Below are positions 17,344 through 26,522 of a DNA stretch of 64,000 bases, piece after piece. The stretch comes from a virus: the IMG/VR virus record IMGVR_UViG_3300041411_000129, positions 124,001 through 188,000 of that record. One strand, 5' to 3'. Numbering within the stretch: the stretch's first letter is position 1; each line of letters opens with the position of its first letter. The position numbers and the translations under genes are program-made. The notes beneath the pieces were generated by a model. It saw nothing but the letters and a program-made list of their open reading frames with translations. It made no database searches and was not told the DNA's origin.

Positions 17344-17763
17344 ATGGCTAAGCCGCAATTTGTATCTATACGGTTTGAAGGGGATAGTGCCTCGACTCTC
17401 TTCACCCACGTCGTCTATAAGAAACTACCTGTGAAAGACGATGCGTTACGTTTCTTACACATCGAACGTAAAGGTAACACTAACTTCCTCTTCGATGCCA
17501 CGCGCTTCGTAGACGAGCTTCCAGACTCTCTGGCTATCACTTGGGATCGTGCAGGCGATAGCGCAACATTCACCATTGCCGAGCGTAAGTACGCTATCAG
17601 TATCTACACGGTAATTGATGTTGAGCGGGACAGTCCGTTCTACTTCCTCGATGAACTTCCTGACGGTACATGGCGACTCTGCCACAGCCTTCACTTTATC
17701 CCATGGCACCACGAACACCTGGATACAATCACGATCGAGAAGGTGTCCGTAGAAGTCCAGTAA
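17344..17763 (+). CDS. Hypothetical protein, 139 aa
   Basis: Not recognised. AAGGAGG precedes ATG 17344. It reads as a beta-rich domain with regularly alternating hydrophobic residues and no helical or membrane segment. Terminators with identical stems flank it, making it a single-gene unit between beta'C and the helicase. Confidence 0.7.
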   Translation: MAKPQFVSIRFEGDSASTLFTHVVYKKLPVKDDALRFLHIERKGNTNFLFDATRFVDELPDSLAITWDRAGDSATFTIAERKYAISIYTVIDVERDSPFYFLDELPDGTWRLCHSLHFIPWHHEHLDTITIEKVSVEVQ

Positions 17764-17770
17764 CATCCGA

Positions 17771-17788
17771 GGCGGAGGAAACTCCGCC
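17771..17788 (+). terminator. GAAA-loop terminator
   Basis: GGCGGAG-GAAA-CTCCGCC followed by CTTACCTTTCTTTT. Confidence 0.8.
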
Positions 17789-17813
17789 CTAACTCTTACC
17801 TTTCTTTTGTAGT

Positions 17814-17881
17814 AAGAACTAACTATAGACGTATATCTATTATAGGCGAAGTGTGCCGTAAACGCACTAGGTAGATATTTG
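17814..17881 (+). promoter_or_regulatory. AT-rich leader upstream of the helicase, possible promoter
   Basis: An AT-rich stretch with ACTATAGA (17822-17829), an octamer also found beside the promoter box at 8038-8045, and CTATA...TATAG symmetry lies before the TTG start. The ACATTAC box is absent. Confidence 0.35.
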
Positions 17882-17892
17882 GGGAGAACGTC

Positions 17893-19413
17893 TTGAAGAT
17901 CGACGTCTATAGCCATTCGTTCATGGTCAGTGATTTGAACGAGCGACAGAAGAAAGCCGTCGAACAGTTCTGCAAAACACTCATCCAGCATGAGATGGTT
18001 ATTGAAGACGGCCGTAAGGAGATGGTGGCTGCAAGGGTGTTCGCATCCTCTACCGCTGCCAGACAGTACTACCGCTTCCACATCAACATGAAGGTGGAAT
18101 TCTTCCAGACCCTGAACTACAACTTCATTAAGTCTGATGAATACACGGTCGTTAAACACGATAACACTCCAACGGATCGCTTCAAGGTTGAACATGAAGT
18201 AATCCACTTGTGGCCACCTCGCCATCCACAGCCGGCTATCATTAACCACGTTGTGAATGAGGAAGGTAGCAACAAGGTCGTAACCCTCCAGACCGGTAAG
18301 GGTAAGACGGAGCTGACGAAGCACTGCATGCACCAGCTGGGGCTGCGTACGGCTATCTTCATGAAGGGTGGTTATCTAGACCGTTGGGTGCCTGACCTTG
18401 AGTCATCATTCAAACTGAAGCGTGGTCAACTCCTTGTTGTCCGAGGAAGTCCGGCGCTGAAGGGTCTGATGGAAATGGTGTTGGAGAAGCGTGACATCGG
18501 TAAGGTCATCCTTATCTCCACAAACACCTACGTCAACTACATCAAGGAATTTGAAGCGGAAGGGTACGACTCAGGTTTCCCTATCGCACCGATCGACTTC
18601 TTTGAAATGTGCGGCATCGGTTTCGGTGTACTCGATGAGGGTCACCAGTACCCGCATGCTATCATGAAGTTCTTCGCTTACATGAATATCCACAAGTTCC
18701 TGACCTTGTCTGCAACACTCGACACCAAAGACAAGTTCATGAACAAGATGTACGAGATCATGTACCCGAGGCCTGCTCGATATAACGGGGATTATTACGA
18801 TGCGTTCATTGACGTGTCGGCGATCATCTACCAGTTGAGTAACGCCAAAGCGATTCGATGTAAGGGGTTCGGTGGAGCGTACAGCCACACGGCTTTCGAA
18901 GCCTCAATGATGTTGGCAAAGAACAAGAAGCTTCTTGAGAAGTATCTTGAAATGATTGCGTACTATATCCAGACTGACTTCGTCGATGTGATGGAGAAAG
19001 GACAGAAGGCAATCGTGTTCTGCGCTACCATTAAGCTTTGTACGATACTGACTAAGTTCTTGCAAAAGAAGTTTCCGAAACTACTCGTGGCTCGCTACGT
19101 GTCTGGGGACAAGATGTCTGTGTTGGAGCGCTCAGACATTGGCGTTAGTACAGTACTATCGGCAGGTACTGCGGTAGACATCAAGAACCTCCGTTACAAC
19201 CTGATGACAACAGCAATCGATTCCCAGCAATCGAACGAACAAACCTTGGGGCGTACACGTCTGCTGAAAGACTGGCCTGACATTACTCCACGGTTCCGTT
19301 ACTTCGTTTGCAGCAGCATCGAGAAGCACATGCTCTACCATCGCAATAAGCTTGACTACTTTAAAGGGAAGGTTAAGTCCCACGGTCAAGAGCAATCACC
19401 TTTCTACATTTAA
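17893..19413 (+). CDS. SF2 DNA/RNA helicase (UvsW-type candidate)
   Basis: The 506-residue protein has helicase motif I QTGKGKTE (133-140), motif II DEGH (248-251), motif III LTLSATL (about 270-276) and a motif VI-like QTLGRTRLLKD near 433. This is the superfamily 2 core; phages such as T4 use UvsW of this class to unwind branched DNA and R-loops. DEGH rather than DEAH and a roughly 130-residue N-terminal extension fit the UvsW/ComFA side of the family. The TTG at 17893 is used because GGGGAG lies just upstream and no ATG follows before conserved sequence. It follows beta'C closely, as does gp75 in phiKZ. Confidence 0.85.
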   Translation: MKIDVYSHSFMVSDLNERQKKAVEQFCKTLIQHEMVIEDGRKEMVAARVFASSTAARQYYRFHINMKVEFFQTLNYNFIKSDEYTVVKHDNTPTDRFKVEHEVIHLWPPRHPQPAIINHVVNEEGSNKVVTLQTGKGKTELTKHCMHQLGLRTAIFMKGGYLDRWVPDLESSFKLKRGQLLVVRGSPALKGLMEMVLEKRDIGKVILISTNTYVNYIKEFEAEGYDSGFPIAPIDFFEMCGIGFGVLDEGHQYPHAIMKFFAYMNIHKFLTLSATLDTKDKFMNKMYEIMYPRPARYNGDYYDAFIDVSAIIYQLSNAKAIRCKGFGGAYSHTAFEASMMLAKNKKLLEKYLEMIAYYIQTDFVDVMEKGQKAIVFCATIKLCTILTKFLQKKFPKLLVARYVSGDKMSVLERSDIGVSTVLSAGTAVDIKNLRYNLMTTAIDSQQSNEQTLGRTRLLKDWPDITPRFRYFVCSSIEKHMLYHRNKLDYFKGKVKSHGQEQSPFYI

Positions 19414-19416
19414 GAA

Positions 19417-19434
19417 GCGGGGAGAAATCCCCGC
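19417..19434 (+). terminator. GAAA-loop terminator
   Basis: GCGGGGA-GAAA-TCCCCGC followed by CTTTATG. Confidence 0.75.
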
Positions 19435-19460
19435 CTTTATGTTCCCATTAGGAGGAAAAG

Positions 19461-19661
19461 ATGTCCCTGAATCAACTCACCATGAAAGCAGAATACGTCT
19501 TCGCAGCTATCCCTCATGGGGAGCCTAGTGATGAATCAAAGCTTTATACGATCCACCGCCGAGCGCTAATACGTGGCGATGCCAAGGCTTGGGAAATCGA
19601 TAACGAGGTTATCGCCAAGCGCACCACGTTGGCCGAACATTACTCGCTGGAGGATTACTAA
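19461..19661 (+). CDS. Small hypothetical protein, 66 aa
   Basis: Not recognised. AGGAGG sits ideally before ATG 19461. It is a mixed-charge protein of helical appearance whose stop overlaps the next start (TAATG), so both are translated together. Confidence 0.7.
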   Translation: MSLNQLTMKAEYVFAAIPHGEPSDESKLYTIHRRALIRGDAKAWEIDNEVIAKRTTLAEHYSLEDY

Positions 19662-20089
19662 TGACATTGTTAATGGACCCAAACAGTGGCGAAGAATACG
19701 TTGGTGAACTGCCACTCTCTGATGGCAAGCCAGACTTTAAAGTCCACGTAATCTTCTATCGGTCTTCTCTGGCCGTCTCCCTAATGAATCCAGTTAATGG
19801 GATCATGCTCAGGGACGCTATTAGTCGTAGCCGTGCTGAAGCGCTGTTAAAGCACCTCGAACCACTAAAGGGCGACGCTACTTTGAGTAGCGCGCAGTTT
19901 GCGTATGAGGTTGAGAGAAGGTCCAGCAACTTATTTCACCACATGCGAGCATTCGCAGGTTTCGTAAGTATCGATAAGTCAGCTTACGATGACCCAACGG
20001 TAAGGTTCGAAGAAGCCATGCGTAAATTACCGACGGACCCTAAATGTTGGGACAAGGTTAACGCAATGGTAAACGATATCATTAAGTAA
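19661..20089 (+). CDS. Hypothetical protein, 142 aa
   Basis: Not recognised. It is coupled to the 66-aa gene by a one-base TAATG overlap with CTGGAGG upstream. The N-terminal 60 residues look like a beta-hairpin domain and the rest is helical and acidic, ending in NDIIK. Convergent with the minus-strand block and separated from it by a 13-bp terminator stem. Confidence 0.7.
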   Translation: MTLLMDPNSGEEYVGELPLSDGKPDFKVHVIFYRSSLAVSLMNPVNGIMLRDAISRSRAEALLKHLEPLKGDATLSSAQFAYEVERRSSNLFHHMRAFAGFVSIDKSAYDDPTVRFEEAMRKLPTDPKCWDKVNAMVNDIIK

Positions 20090-20096
20090 CGAACAG

Positions 20097-20127
20097 CATA
20101 AAGCCCGGCATTGAGCCGGGCTTTATG
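20097..20127. terminator. Strong terminator between convergent genes
   Basis: CATAAAGCCCGGC (20097-20109) pairs perfectly with 20115-20127 and is followed on the plus strand by CACTCTTTTTTTT. The same 13-bp stem is used at 48531-48561. Confidence 0.9.
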
Positions 20128-20147
20128 TCACTCTTTTTTTTGCCGTA

Positions 20148-21917
20148 TTACTGGGCGTCAGCGTAGTACAGGATCACGTTCTGACGCTCTTCTTCATTCG
20201 GCACGTAGCGCAGAATGTTGTCGAGCTTGTAGATCTTGGCTTCACGCTGGCGAGTACCAGGTACGCGGGTATGGATCAGCAACGACATCAGGTCTTCGAA
20301 GGTCAGTGCAGCAGACTTCGAGATACCCAGCTGGTTGTAACCACGACGTGCGATTTCCGGCAGGAACAGCAGGGTGTAGTTGGTGTTGACGAAGTCCAGC
20401 AGGATGTTCCAGCCTTCGGTGAAGCCGACGCTGTCACGAGCCATTACTTGACGGATTGCTTTGTACAGCATGACTTGCGCCTTACCGGCGGTATCGTCAG
20501 TCAGGTTCTTGCCGTACTTGGACATGGCGTCCTTGTATTCGTCAAGTTTGGATTTCAGCAGGATGTTGTCCATGGAAGCTTCCGTAGGTGTATCAGCGAG
20601 GGTTTCGAGAATGCGTTGGCCGCTGAACTCTGCGGACAGACCCAGGCGCGCCTTCAGGCTTTCGACCAGGTCTTCCTTCGAGTGTTCGCTTTCGATCTGA
20701 TCCAGCAGAGCCGAGCGCAGTTCGAGGTGAGTCCACTGAGAAGGAGTCTTGCGGTCACGCATGCGGTCTTCGATCAGAACACCGTGTTCGGTAACAGCAG
20801 GCTTCTCGCCGGTCTGTACGAACAGCTTGACAGCTTCGTGAGTCCAGTTGTTCGGCAGGCGGTAACGTTTGTAGAGCTCGTCGTAGATCAGCTCTTCGTC
20901 CATGCCTTTCGGAGTCAGGATCAGACCATCAACCCAGTCAGCCAGTTCACCACCAGTCCAGTTGATCATGCTCTGACTACGACGCAGGTCGATAGGCCAG
21001 CTGCCACGAGCGGTCTTGGTTGGTTGAGCTTTGGTTTCGACGTAGGTCAACAGGGTATCGCGGTCCCAGGCAGCCAGAGCATCAACAGTCAGAACGCCGG
21101 TCAGATCAGCACGCAGACCTTCCAGAGAGGTAGGGTCGAGAGGGGTAGCCTCTTCTTCCTCATCCGGAACAGCTTCGTCTTCTTCGTCAGCCTTGGCGTC
21201 TTCGTCGACTTGAGGCTCTTCGACCTGAACGTCAGGTTCTGGCGCTTCTTCGCCTTCAGGCGGAGTTTGATCTTCCGCTGGAGTTTCGATGAGCGGTAAT
21301 TCATCGACTGGAGTTACGAACTCGGTCAGTCCGCGGTCGTTGACATTTACATCACCGCCGGCAGGAACTCCCGAATCAACTGGAAGCTCGACCACTTCAG
21401 ACAGATCGGTGATCTGAACGGTCACTTCCATTACTGGAGCCGGTTCAACGACATCACCAGCAGCCAAATGAGCGGCCGCAGCAGCGGCTTCTTCAGCTTC
21501 AGTAACTTCAGGTTCTTCGGCGAGAGCAGCTTGTTCGTCTTCTACCGATTCTTCCAGCGGCTGAACTTCTTCGTCAGCCATCAGCAGGCGAACCATTTCA
21601 ACGGTGTTGGCATTACCAGCTTCGTCGAAGAAGTACTGTTTGAAGAGGTCGGTCACTTCAGCATCGAAGTGGTCAGTACCCAGCGAGTCCTGATCGACGC
21701 CGACCAGTTGCGCTTCGATAGCGCCTTTCAGCGAGTCTGCCAGCTCAACACTGTTGTCAGCCGCTGGCTCATCACCTTCAGCAGTGGCTACAGGCTCTTC
21801 AGCGCCTTCCTCAGCAACGATCGGAGCTTCTTGCTCCGGTTGTGCCTGTTCCAGCTGCTCTTCCGCTACAACGGCTTCAGGAGCTTGCTGTTCGGTGTTC
21901 TCGTTATTCTGTTCCAT
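20148..21917 (-). CDS. Large acidic virion-type protein, 589 aa
   Basis: Not recognised. The N-terminal 260 residues are very rich in Glu, Ala, Pro and Val, with almost no basic residues; the C-terminal 330 residues form a helical, charge-balanced domain ending NVILYYADAQ. It is transcribed after the second beta'C and separated by five bases, in the order expected for vRNAP-linked structural genes. An acidic leader is common in proteins packaged in phiKZ heads, so a head protein or vRNAP-associated factor is plausible, without proof. Codon bias suggests strong expression. Confidence 0.65.
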   Translation of the reverse strand: MEQNNENTEQQAPEAVVAEEQLEQAQPEQEAPIVAEEGAEEPVATAEGDEPAADNSVELADSLKGAIEAQLVGVDQDSLGTDHFDAEVTDLFKQYFFDEAGNANTVEMVRLLMADEEVQPLEESVEDEQAALAEEPEVTEAEEAAAAAAHLAAGDVVEPAPVMEVTVQITDLSEVVELPVDSGVPAGGDVNVNDRGLTEFVTPVDELPLIETPAEDQTPPEGEEAPEPDVQVEEPQVDEDAKADEEDEAVPDEEEEATPLDPTSLEGLRADLTGVLTVDALAAWDRDTLLTYVETKAQPTKTARGSWPIDLRRSQSMINWTGGELADWVDGLILTPKGMDEELIYDELYKRYRLPNNWTHEAVKLFVQTGEKPAVTEHGVLIEDRMRDRKTPSQWTHLELRSALLDQIESEHSKEDLVESLKARLGLSAEFSGQRILETLADTPTEASMDNILLKSKLDEYKDAMSKYGKNLTDDTAGKAQVMLYKAIRQVMARDSVGFTEGWNILLDFVNTNYTLLFLPEIARRGYNQLGISKSAALTFEDLMSLLIHTRVPGTRQREAKIYKLDNILRYVPNEEERQNVILYYADAQ

Positions 21918-21922
21918 GGGGT

Positions 21923-23209
21923 TTAGTTCCTAAGGAATGTCTCTAAGAAGAGAGGAGTTGTTTTGAGTTCTTTAGCGTGAGCGGAACCCATCATTACGGC
22001 CATCATCGTGGAAGGGATCTCACCTACCATCGAACCGATGGAATCAGGATAAGCCGACAGCTTGTCACCGAAACACACCTCACAGCAGTCTGTGCGTGGA
22101 GTGATACAGAACGCCGGGCTGAACATAGGGTACATCTTACCCAAGTACTGACCGATGTTTTCGGCAGACAACTTAACCGACTCTTTACCGTCAACGATGG
22201 TGCGGCCAATGAGGTCTTCACTGACTTCGATATCGAGCTGATCGGTAGTACCGCAGAAGCCCTTAACTACACGAGCGTTCTGGAAGATACGACCCATCAA
22301 GTCCACGTCCTCACCAGCGAGTGCGGTCATCGCACCACGGAAGTAAGAACCAGCACGTAGCGAGTTCACCATGTGGGGGAACTTGGTTACGTCCAGACCT
22401 TCTTGAAGAGAAGTAGTAACGAGCGTTGCACGACCACCTTCTTCAAATCCAGCTTCAGGTCCGTGGATCTGGAACATTCGTTTCAAAGCAGTGTTCAAGG
22501 ATTTACGTTTGTACAGGAAGCCTTCAGACGGATCACCCTTGAGGTTATCCGAATAGTCCTTGACCAGAGCATCCTGAATACGCGCTTGGATAACCGGGTC
22601 ATCCAATTGATCCTTATACAGCTCCAGCATTTCCTTCAGGATCTTATCCCGATTAGGAGACGGCTGAAGAGCATGCTCAGTAACGGATGGAACGAACATC
22701 TCGTAACCGGCTATGTCAGACACAGCCTTGCCGAAGCGTAGGTAATGCCGAACGTAGATCACGCCTGGCTTTTCTGGTACTTCGTTATCCACCATCGCAC
22801 CGATGATGAAACGCTCCAGACCACCTAGGTCGATTGGACCTTCAGCGTATTTAAACAGATCACCCCCGGCGTAAACCAGAACACGACTGTTGAATAGCAA
22901 GTCACCCCAAGTACCGTCAGGGAGATCCTTATCCAGATTCTCCACGTCACCAGCCTTGATAGGACCGCAGGAGTCGTGATAGATGTACGGGATCTCGTAA
23001 GGCTTAGCGTCCTGTAGGACCTGCCAGCTCCACTCACCCTTATCGTCCGGTACGTATACCTGAACGTTTTCCTTCGTGTGCTTCAAGCCCCACTTGAGAT
23101 CACCGTTCTTAACGTCGTCGATAACGACGGAGAAGGCACGCAAGATCCACGCTCGATTATAATGGACCTTTGCCTTCATCGATTGGATAAAGAAATCATA
23201 CTTCCGCAT
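21923..23209 (-). CDS. RNA polymerase beta' C-terminal subunit, second copy (virion RNAP candidate, phiKZ gp80-like)
   Basis: The 428-residue product is another split beta' C-terminal half, clearly distinct from 15300-17279. FPHMVNSLRAGSYFRGAMTALAG...DLMGRIFQNARVV and the following FCGTTDQL (about 285-330) correspond to the TAnSGYLTRRLVDVAqDvvv ... DCGT region; CCEVCFGDKLS (about 383-393) to CxxCYG; and IGSMVGEIPSTMMAVMMGS to the GIIAAQSIGEPGTQLTM region. Because the other copy sits beside beta C, this one is best assigned to the enzyme packaged in the virion, which transcribes early genes. It overlaps the upstream 307-aa gene by 14 bp, so the two are co-translated. Confidence 0.82.
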   Translation of the reverse strand: MRKYDFFIQSMKAKVHYNRAWILRAFSVVIDDVKNGDLKWGLKHTKENVQVYVPDDKGEWSWQVLQDAKPYEIPYIYHDSCGPIKAGDVENLDKDLPDGTWGDLLFNSRVLVYAGGDLFKYAEGPIDLGGLERFIIGAMVDNEVPEKPGVIYVRHYLRFGKAVSDIAGYEMFVPSVTEHALQPSPNRDKILKEMLELYKDQLDDPVIQARIQDALVKDYSDNLKGDPSEGFLYKRKSLNTALKRMFQIHGPEAGFEEGGRATLVTTSLQEGLDVTKFPHMVNSLRAGSYFRGAMTALAGEDVDLMGRIFQNARVVKGFCGTTDQLDIEVSEDLIGRTIVDGKESVKLSAENIGQYLGKMYPMFSPAFCITPRTDCCEVCFGDKLSAYPDSIGSMVGEIPSTMMAVMMGSAHAKELKTTPLFLETFLRN

Positions 23210-24119
23210 GTCCAGCTCCGAAGATGGGTTGGTATACGTCGAACAGTTTTAGTTTCACCTGTTCGGCCCGACGACGATCGTCCATCTCGTAGAATAGATC
23301 GTCGAGACAGTTACCGATAGAGATCTTGGCATCCTCGAAGCTCTCGTTAGAGATCACTGCAAGCGAGAAGATGTCATTGATAGCCTCATCCATTGGCTTA
23401 TCGATCAAACGCCCCACAGCCAAGCCGTAGAGTGCTTCCATCGACACACCGAGACCCTCATCGTTACTGCCCATCTCTGCGCCGATCGAGTCTTTGTTAG
23501 TTTTCACCAGACGGGACAATCGTTTGAGTAATTCACCGTCACGAGTGCTAGTGATTTCATTTACGTTGTCAGCGGTGACGGCGGCCTTACATACACGCCT
23601 CACGTTCTTCGTGAAGTTGTCATGGATCTCGAGGATCTGCTCTTGAAGCAGGTCTTCGGAGTAAGTGCCCAATTGTGCCACGAGTTTGATGAACGCTTCA
23701 TCGACATCTTCAGCAGAATCGAGAAGGTCTACAAGGATAGTGGGCGTATCCGTTGGGTCGAAGTTTACGATGATCTCGTAGACCTCAGCCAACATGGCGA
23801 TAGGGATGTCTGGCGACAATTCCACACCGCAAATATTCAGGGACGTTTCAGCTGCAATGCGCAGCACTTCATCGAGACTGGAGACGATCTCCGTCGGATC
23901 GATGTTCTGATCGTTCAACTTAGAGAACAGTAAATCCATCTCGTCGAGATGGCTGGTCGTGTTGGATTTGATCAGGGACTTGTTCAGATTAACGTAGATC
24001 TCTTCAAGCTCTGGAGAGCAGCGATCCCGAGCGAGTGTCCGCACTGATAGTTCTGTGACGAAATCATCGTCGGCCTGCATTGGCTTGTCCATCAAAGCCC
24101 TCCCGGTTAAACCGTACAT
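23196..24119 (-). CDS. Hypothetical virion-region protein, 307 aa
   Basis: Not recognised. An acidic, almost wholly helical protein with two related patches, YGLTGRALMDKPMQADDDF at the N-terminus and YGLAVGRLIDKPMDEAINDIF near 231-251, which suggest an internal duplication. It is first in the minus-strand operon with the second beta'C. Its start is 61 bp from a divergent plus-strand gene. Confidence 0.65.
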   Translation of the reverse strand: MYGLTGRALMDKPMQADDDFVTELSVRTLARDRCSPELEEIYVNLNKSLIKSNTTSHLDEMDLLFSKLNDQNIDPTEIVSSLDEVLRIAAETSLNICGVELSPDIPIAMLAEVYEIIVNFDPTDTPTILVDLLDSAEDVDEAFIKLVAQLGTYSEDLLQEQILEIHDNFTKNVRRVCKAAVTADNVNEITSTRDGELLKRLSRLVKTNKDSIGAEMGSNDEGLGVSMEALYGLAVGRLIDKPMDEAINDIFSLAVISNESFEDAKISIGNCLDDLFYEMDDRRRAEQVKLKLFDVYQPIFGAGHAEV

Positions 24120-24124
24120 TAATA

Positions 24125-24140
24125 GATATAGCTACCCTAT
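24125..24140. promoter_or_regulatory. Possible promoter element in a divergent intergenic region
   Basis: GATATAGCTACCCTAT lies between divergent genes; a near match, GATATAGCT-TCC-GCTAT, occurs at 40414-40430 before another virion gene. It could be a late-class element; two copies are thin evidence. Confidence 0.3.
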
Positions 24141-24180
24141 ATATGGGTTCGCTTAAAGCTTCATACTAGAGAGGTTCAGT

Positions 24181-24660
24181 ATGCGTAATAATAATTCCGA
24201 GCGATTCGTTGCTCACGGAAACTCGATCGAGGCTACTAATGCCGAAGTTGAGAAAGAAGTTCAGGGTTATCAAGACACTCTGGCCGTTAGTCTGAACGCT
24301 GCCATCCAGCCAGTCAAAGACCTCGCAGAGTCCATCAACGTATTGCATGCCGAAGGTCGTCAAGAGGACGTGCCTAAATTGACCGGCTTGGTGAAGATGC
24401 TCGCTCGCGACGCTGACGTGCTGCTGAAGGAAAAGAAAGAGGCTGATCAAGAACTGGAGAAACTCCGGGCTAATCCTCCGACCAAGAAGCGCCATCTGTC
24501 CAACCACCACGCCGGCCTGATGGCGGTGGGTGCTAAATACCTCGGTCTGTCCCAGCGCGCGACGAACACCGTAGGTAACATCCTCGGCGATTACATGGAC
24601 TTGATCGATCCGATCAAATCTAAACCTGCAACCGCAGAACAAAGTGAGGCTGTATCGTGA
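24181..24660 (+). CDS. Coiled-coil hypothetical protein, 159 aa
   Basis: Not recognised. ATG 24181 follows GAGAGG. Residues 15-100 show heptad-like Leu/Val spacing with many Glu/Lys, consistent with a coiled coil, and a His-rich KKRHLSNHHAG patch follows. The stop overlaps the GTG start of the next gene (GTGA), so it is translationally coupled to that virion-type protein. Confidence 0.7.
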   Translation: MRNNNSERFVAHGNSIEATNAEVEKEVQGYQDTLAVSLNAAIQPVKDLAESINVLHAEGRQEDVPKLTGLVKMLARDADVLLKEKKEADQELEKLRANPPTKKRHLSNHHAGLMAVGAKYLGLSQRATNTVGNILGDYMDLIDPIKSKPATAEQSEAVS

Positions 24661-26522
24661 GTGACGAACAGATCGTAGATCAACCTGAAGAAGAACGGCC
24701 GATCGTGCTGGAAGACCAGATCACCAAGCCGGCTGAGTTCAATCCTACTCCTGCCGATGAACCGGTCGATCTTACTCAAGCTGAGTGGGCGTCTATCGAA
24801 GAACTGCCTTCGGGCTTTGCTCACGAACCAGCTCCTGAGCATCCAGCTCAAGAAACCGGCGCTCTCGGCGATCTGTTGGCTGGCATTGCCGCCGATACAG
24901 CTGTACCGGTCAGTGAACAGATCGTGGATCTCTCCGTACCTGTTCCTGAAGCTGAAGCTGCGCCACTGCGCGAAATGGTTGGTGACTTCACGCCGAACAT
25001 GAACGTCAACGATGATCAGGGTATCCTGACCGTCCTGACTGATGTACAACTGGCCAAGTTCTCCCGCGACAACCCTTCCGTGCTGCTGTCCAACTTCTCG
25101 GCCGACGAACTGGACGTCATGTACGACCAGATCGAACGTCAAGTGGCGAACGCTCAGGAAGCTCGTGAAGAGCTCGTGAAGAATGGTGGTGGCGCTGGTC
25201 TTTACGCTGGTCGTACTGACGATGGTGAAGTGATCTACATCACCGCCAACGAAGGTAAGGCGATGGGTGCGATTGAAGACTATCGCAAGACCACCGCTCC
25301 ATTCCGTAACAACGCTGATCTCTTCGGCGATGATGACAGTGAGTGGACCAACCTTCCTAAGGTCGGTGATATTCCGATTGCTCCTGGTCGTCTGGATCAC
25401 GAGAAGTCCAAAGACCCGGTCATGCGTATCCGCGGTCGTCTGGGTATGGCTGTTGAATACACCAACCCGTTCTGGGCGTCTGGCCTGCACATGGTTATCG
25501 AAGGCGCTGGTGCGCTGGAAGAACTCTCTCTGGATCAGAAGATCCTGACTGAGAAAGCCGAAATGGGTCGTGACAGCAGCGGTTACGTTTATAGCGCTTC
25601 GGCACTGTACCTGAACCGTCCTGTGGTTGACTTCGCTCTGAGTCAAGTGCGTAGCACCACTATCGGTACTACTGATCCGCAAGTGCTGAAGAGCCTCTTG
25701 CTGATTACTGATATCGATCCGCTGGCGCTAGCAATGGCTTCTGCCAACATGCCTAACGGCTTCCTGCTGGAACGTCCTTGCTTGGAACAGGTCGGCGGTT
25801 GCGGTTTCGTTACCAAGCGTCAGGTTAACCTGCGCCGTATGCTGATGGTCCGTCGTTCGAAGCTGTCGGACGATCAGGCTCAGTTCATGAGCAAGCGTGC
25901 CGGTACTGTTGACATCAAGACTGTACTCGGCTACCAAGCCAAGATGCGTCCTGAGATCAGCCGTATCGTCAACCTGAAGGGCGGCTTGATTCTGCGCTTC
26001 AAGGTTCCTACCATCGCTGAATACGAGCGTATCGCTTCGGCATGGCTGGACTACATGGACCAACAGTCCCGTAAGGTTGCCGCCAGTAATGCTAACCAGC
26101 AAGAGCGTGAAGCGTTCCTGCTGAAGGCATCCCGCGTCTCCGTTCTGATGGCCTACGGTCACTGGATCGAAGCTGTGCTGGAAACCGATCCTGACGATCT
26201 GGCTGCTGACCCTAAGGTCATGATCGAACGCACTGGTGAAGAAGGTAGTCCTGAGCAGTACCAGTCTGACGTTCAGATGCAGCGTCTGTTGGTATCTCTG
26301 GCTGTCGATCAGGAACTGAGCGATCAGATCATCGAAGAGCTGAGCGAGTTCATCAACCAGATGACCATGTCTACACCGGTTATCCCGAAGATGAAGTGCC
26401 CGAACTGCGGTAAACAGATGCAGGGCGACGATGCGTCGAAGCACCCACACCTTGTAAACCTGAACGCCGTTGAAGTTTTTTTTACCCTACTCCGCCTCAG
26501 AATGCAAAAGCTGTCAAGCTAA
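24657..26522 (+). CDS. Virion-type protein, N-terminal 621 aa (continues after an apparent -1 frameshift)
   Basis: The GTG start overlaps the previous stop. A Pro/Glu/Asp-rich leader (1-120) precedes a charge-balanced domain and a CPNCG knuckle near residue 583. At 26476-26483 the gene meets a run of eight T, reads GTT TTT TTT ACC, and stops 13 codons later with atypical LLRLRMQKLSS. The minus-one frame opens just at the T run and stays open to 27001 with normal phage codon use. The slippery heptamer T-TTT-TTT permits -1 slippage; one extra T in the true sequence would also join the frames. Protein family not recognised; position among head and tail genes suggests a structural role. Confidence 0.75.
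   Translation: MSDEQIVDQPEEERPIVLEDQITKPAEFNPTPADEPVDLTQAEWASIEELPSGFAHEPAPEHPAQETGALGDLLAGIAADTAVPVSEQIVDLSVPVPEAEAAPLREMVGDFTPNMNVNDDQGILTVLTDVQLAKFSRDNPSVLLSNFSADELDVMYDQIERQVANAQEAREELVKNGGGAGLYAGRTDDGEVIYITANEGKAMGAIEDYRKTTAPFRNNADLFGDDDSEWTNLPKVGDIPIAPGRLDHEKSKDPVMRIRGRLGMAVEYTNPFWASGLHMVIEGAGALEELSLDQKILTEKAEMGRDSSGYVYSASALYLNRPVVDFALSQVRSTTIGTTDPQVLKSLLLITDIDPLALAMASANMPNGFLLERPCLEQVGGCGFVTKRQVNLRRMLMVRRSKLSDDQAQFMSKRAGTVDIKTVLGYQAKMRPEISRIVNLKGGLILRFKVPTIAEYERIASAWLDYMDQQSRKVAASNANQQEREAFLLKASRVSVLMAYGHWIEAVLETDPDDLAADPKVMIERTGEEGSPEQYQSDVQMQRLLVSLAVDQELSDQIIEELSEFINQMTMSTPVIPKMKCPNCGKQMQGDDASKHPHLVNLNAVEVFFTLLRLRMQKLSS

Noticed and set aside
20271-21299. 342-aa plus-strand open frame
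   Set aside because: It is antisense to the acidic 589-aa gene; the Phe/Gln/Val-rich product is what reversed Glu/Ala codons give.
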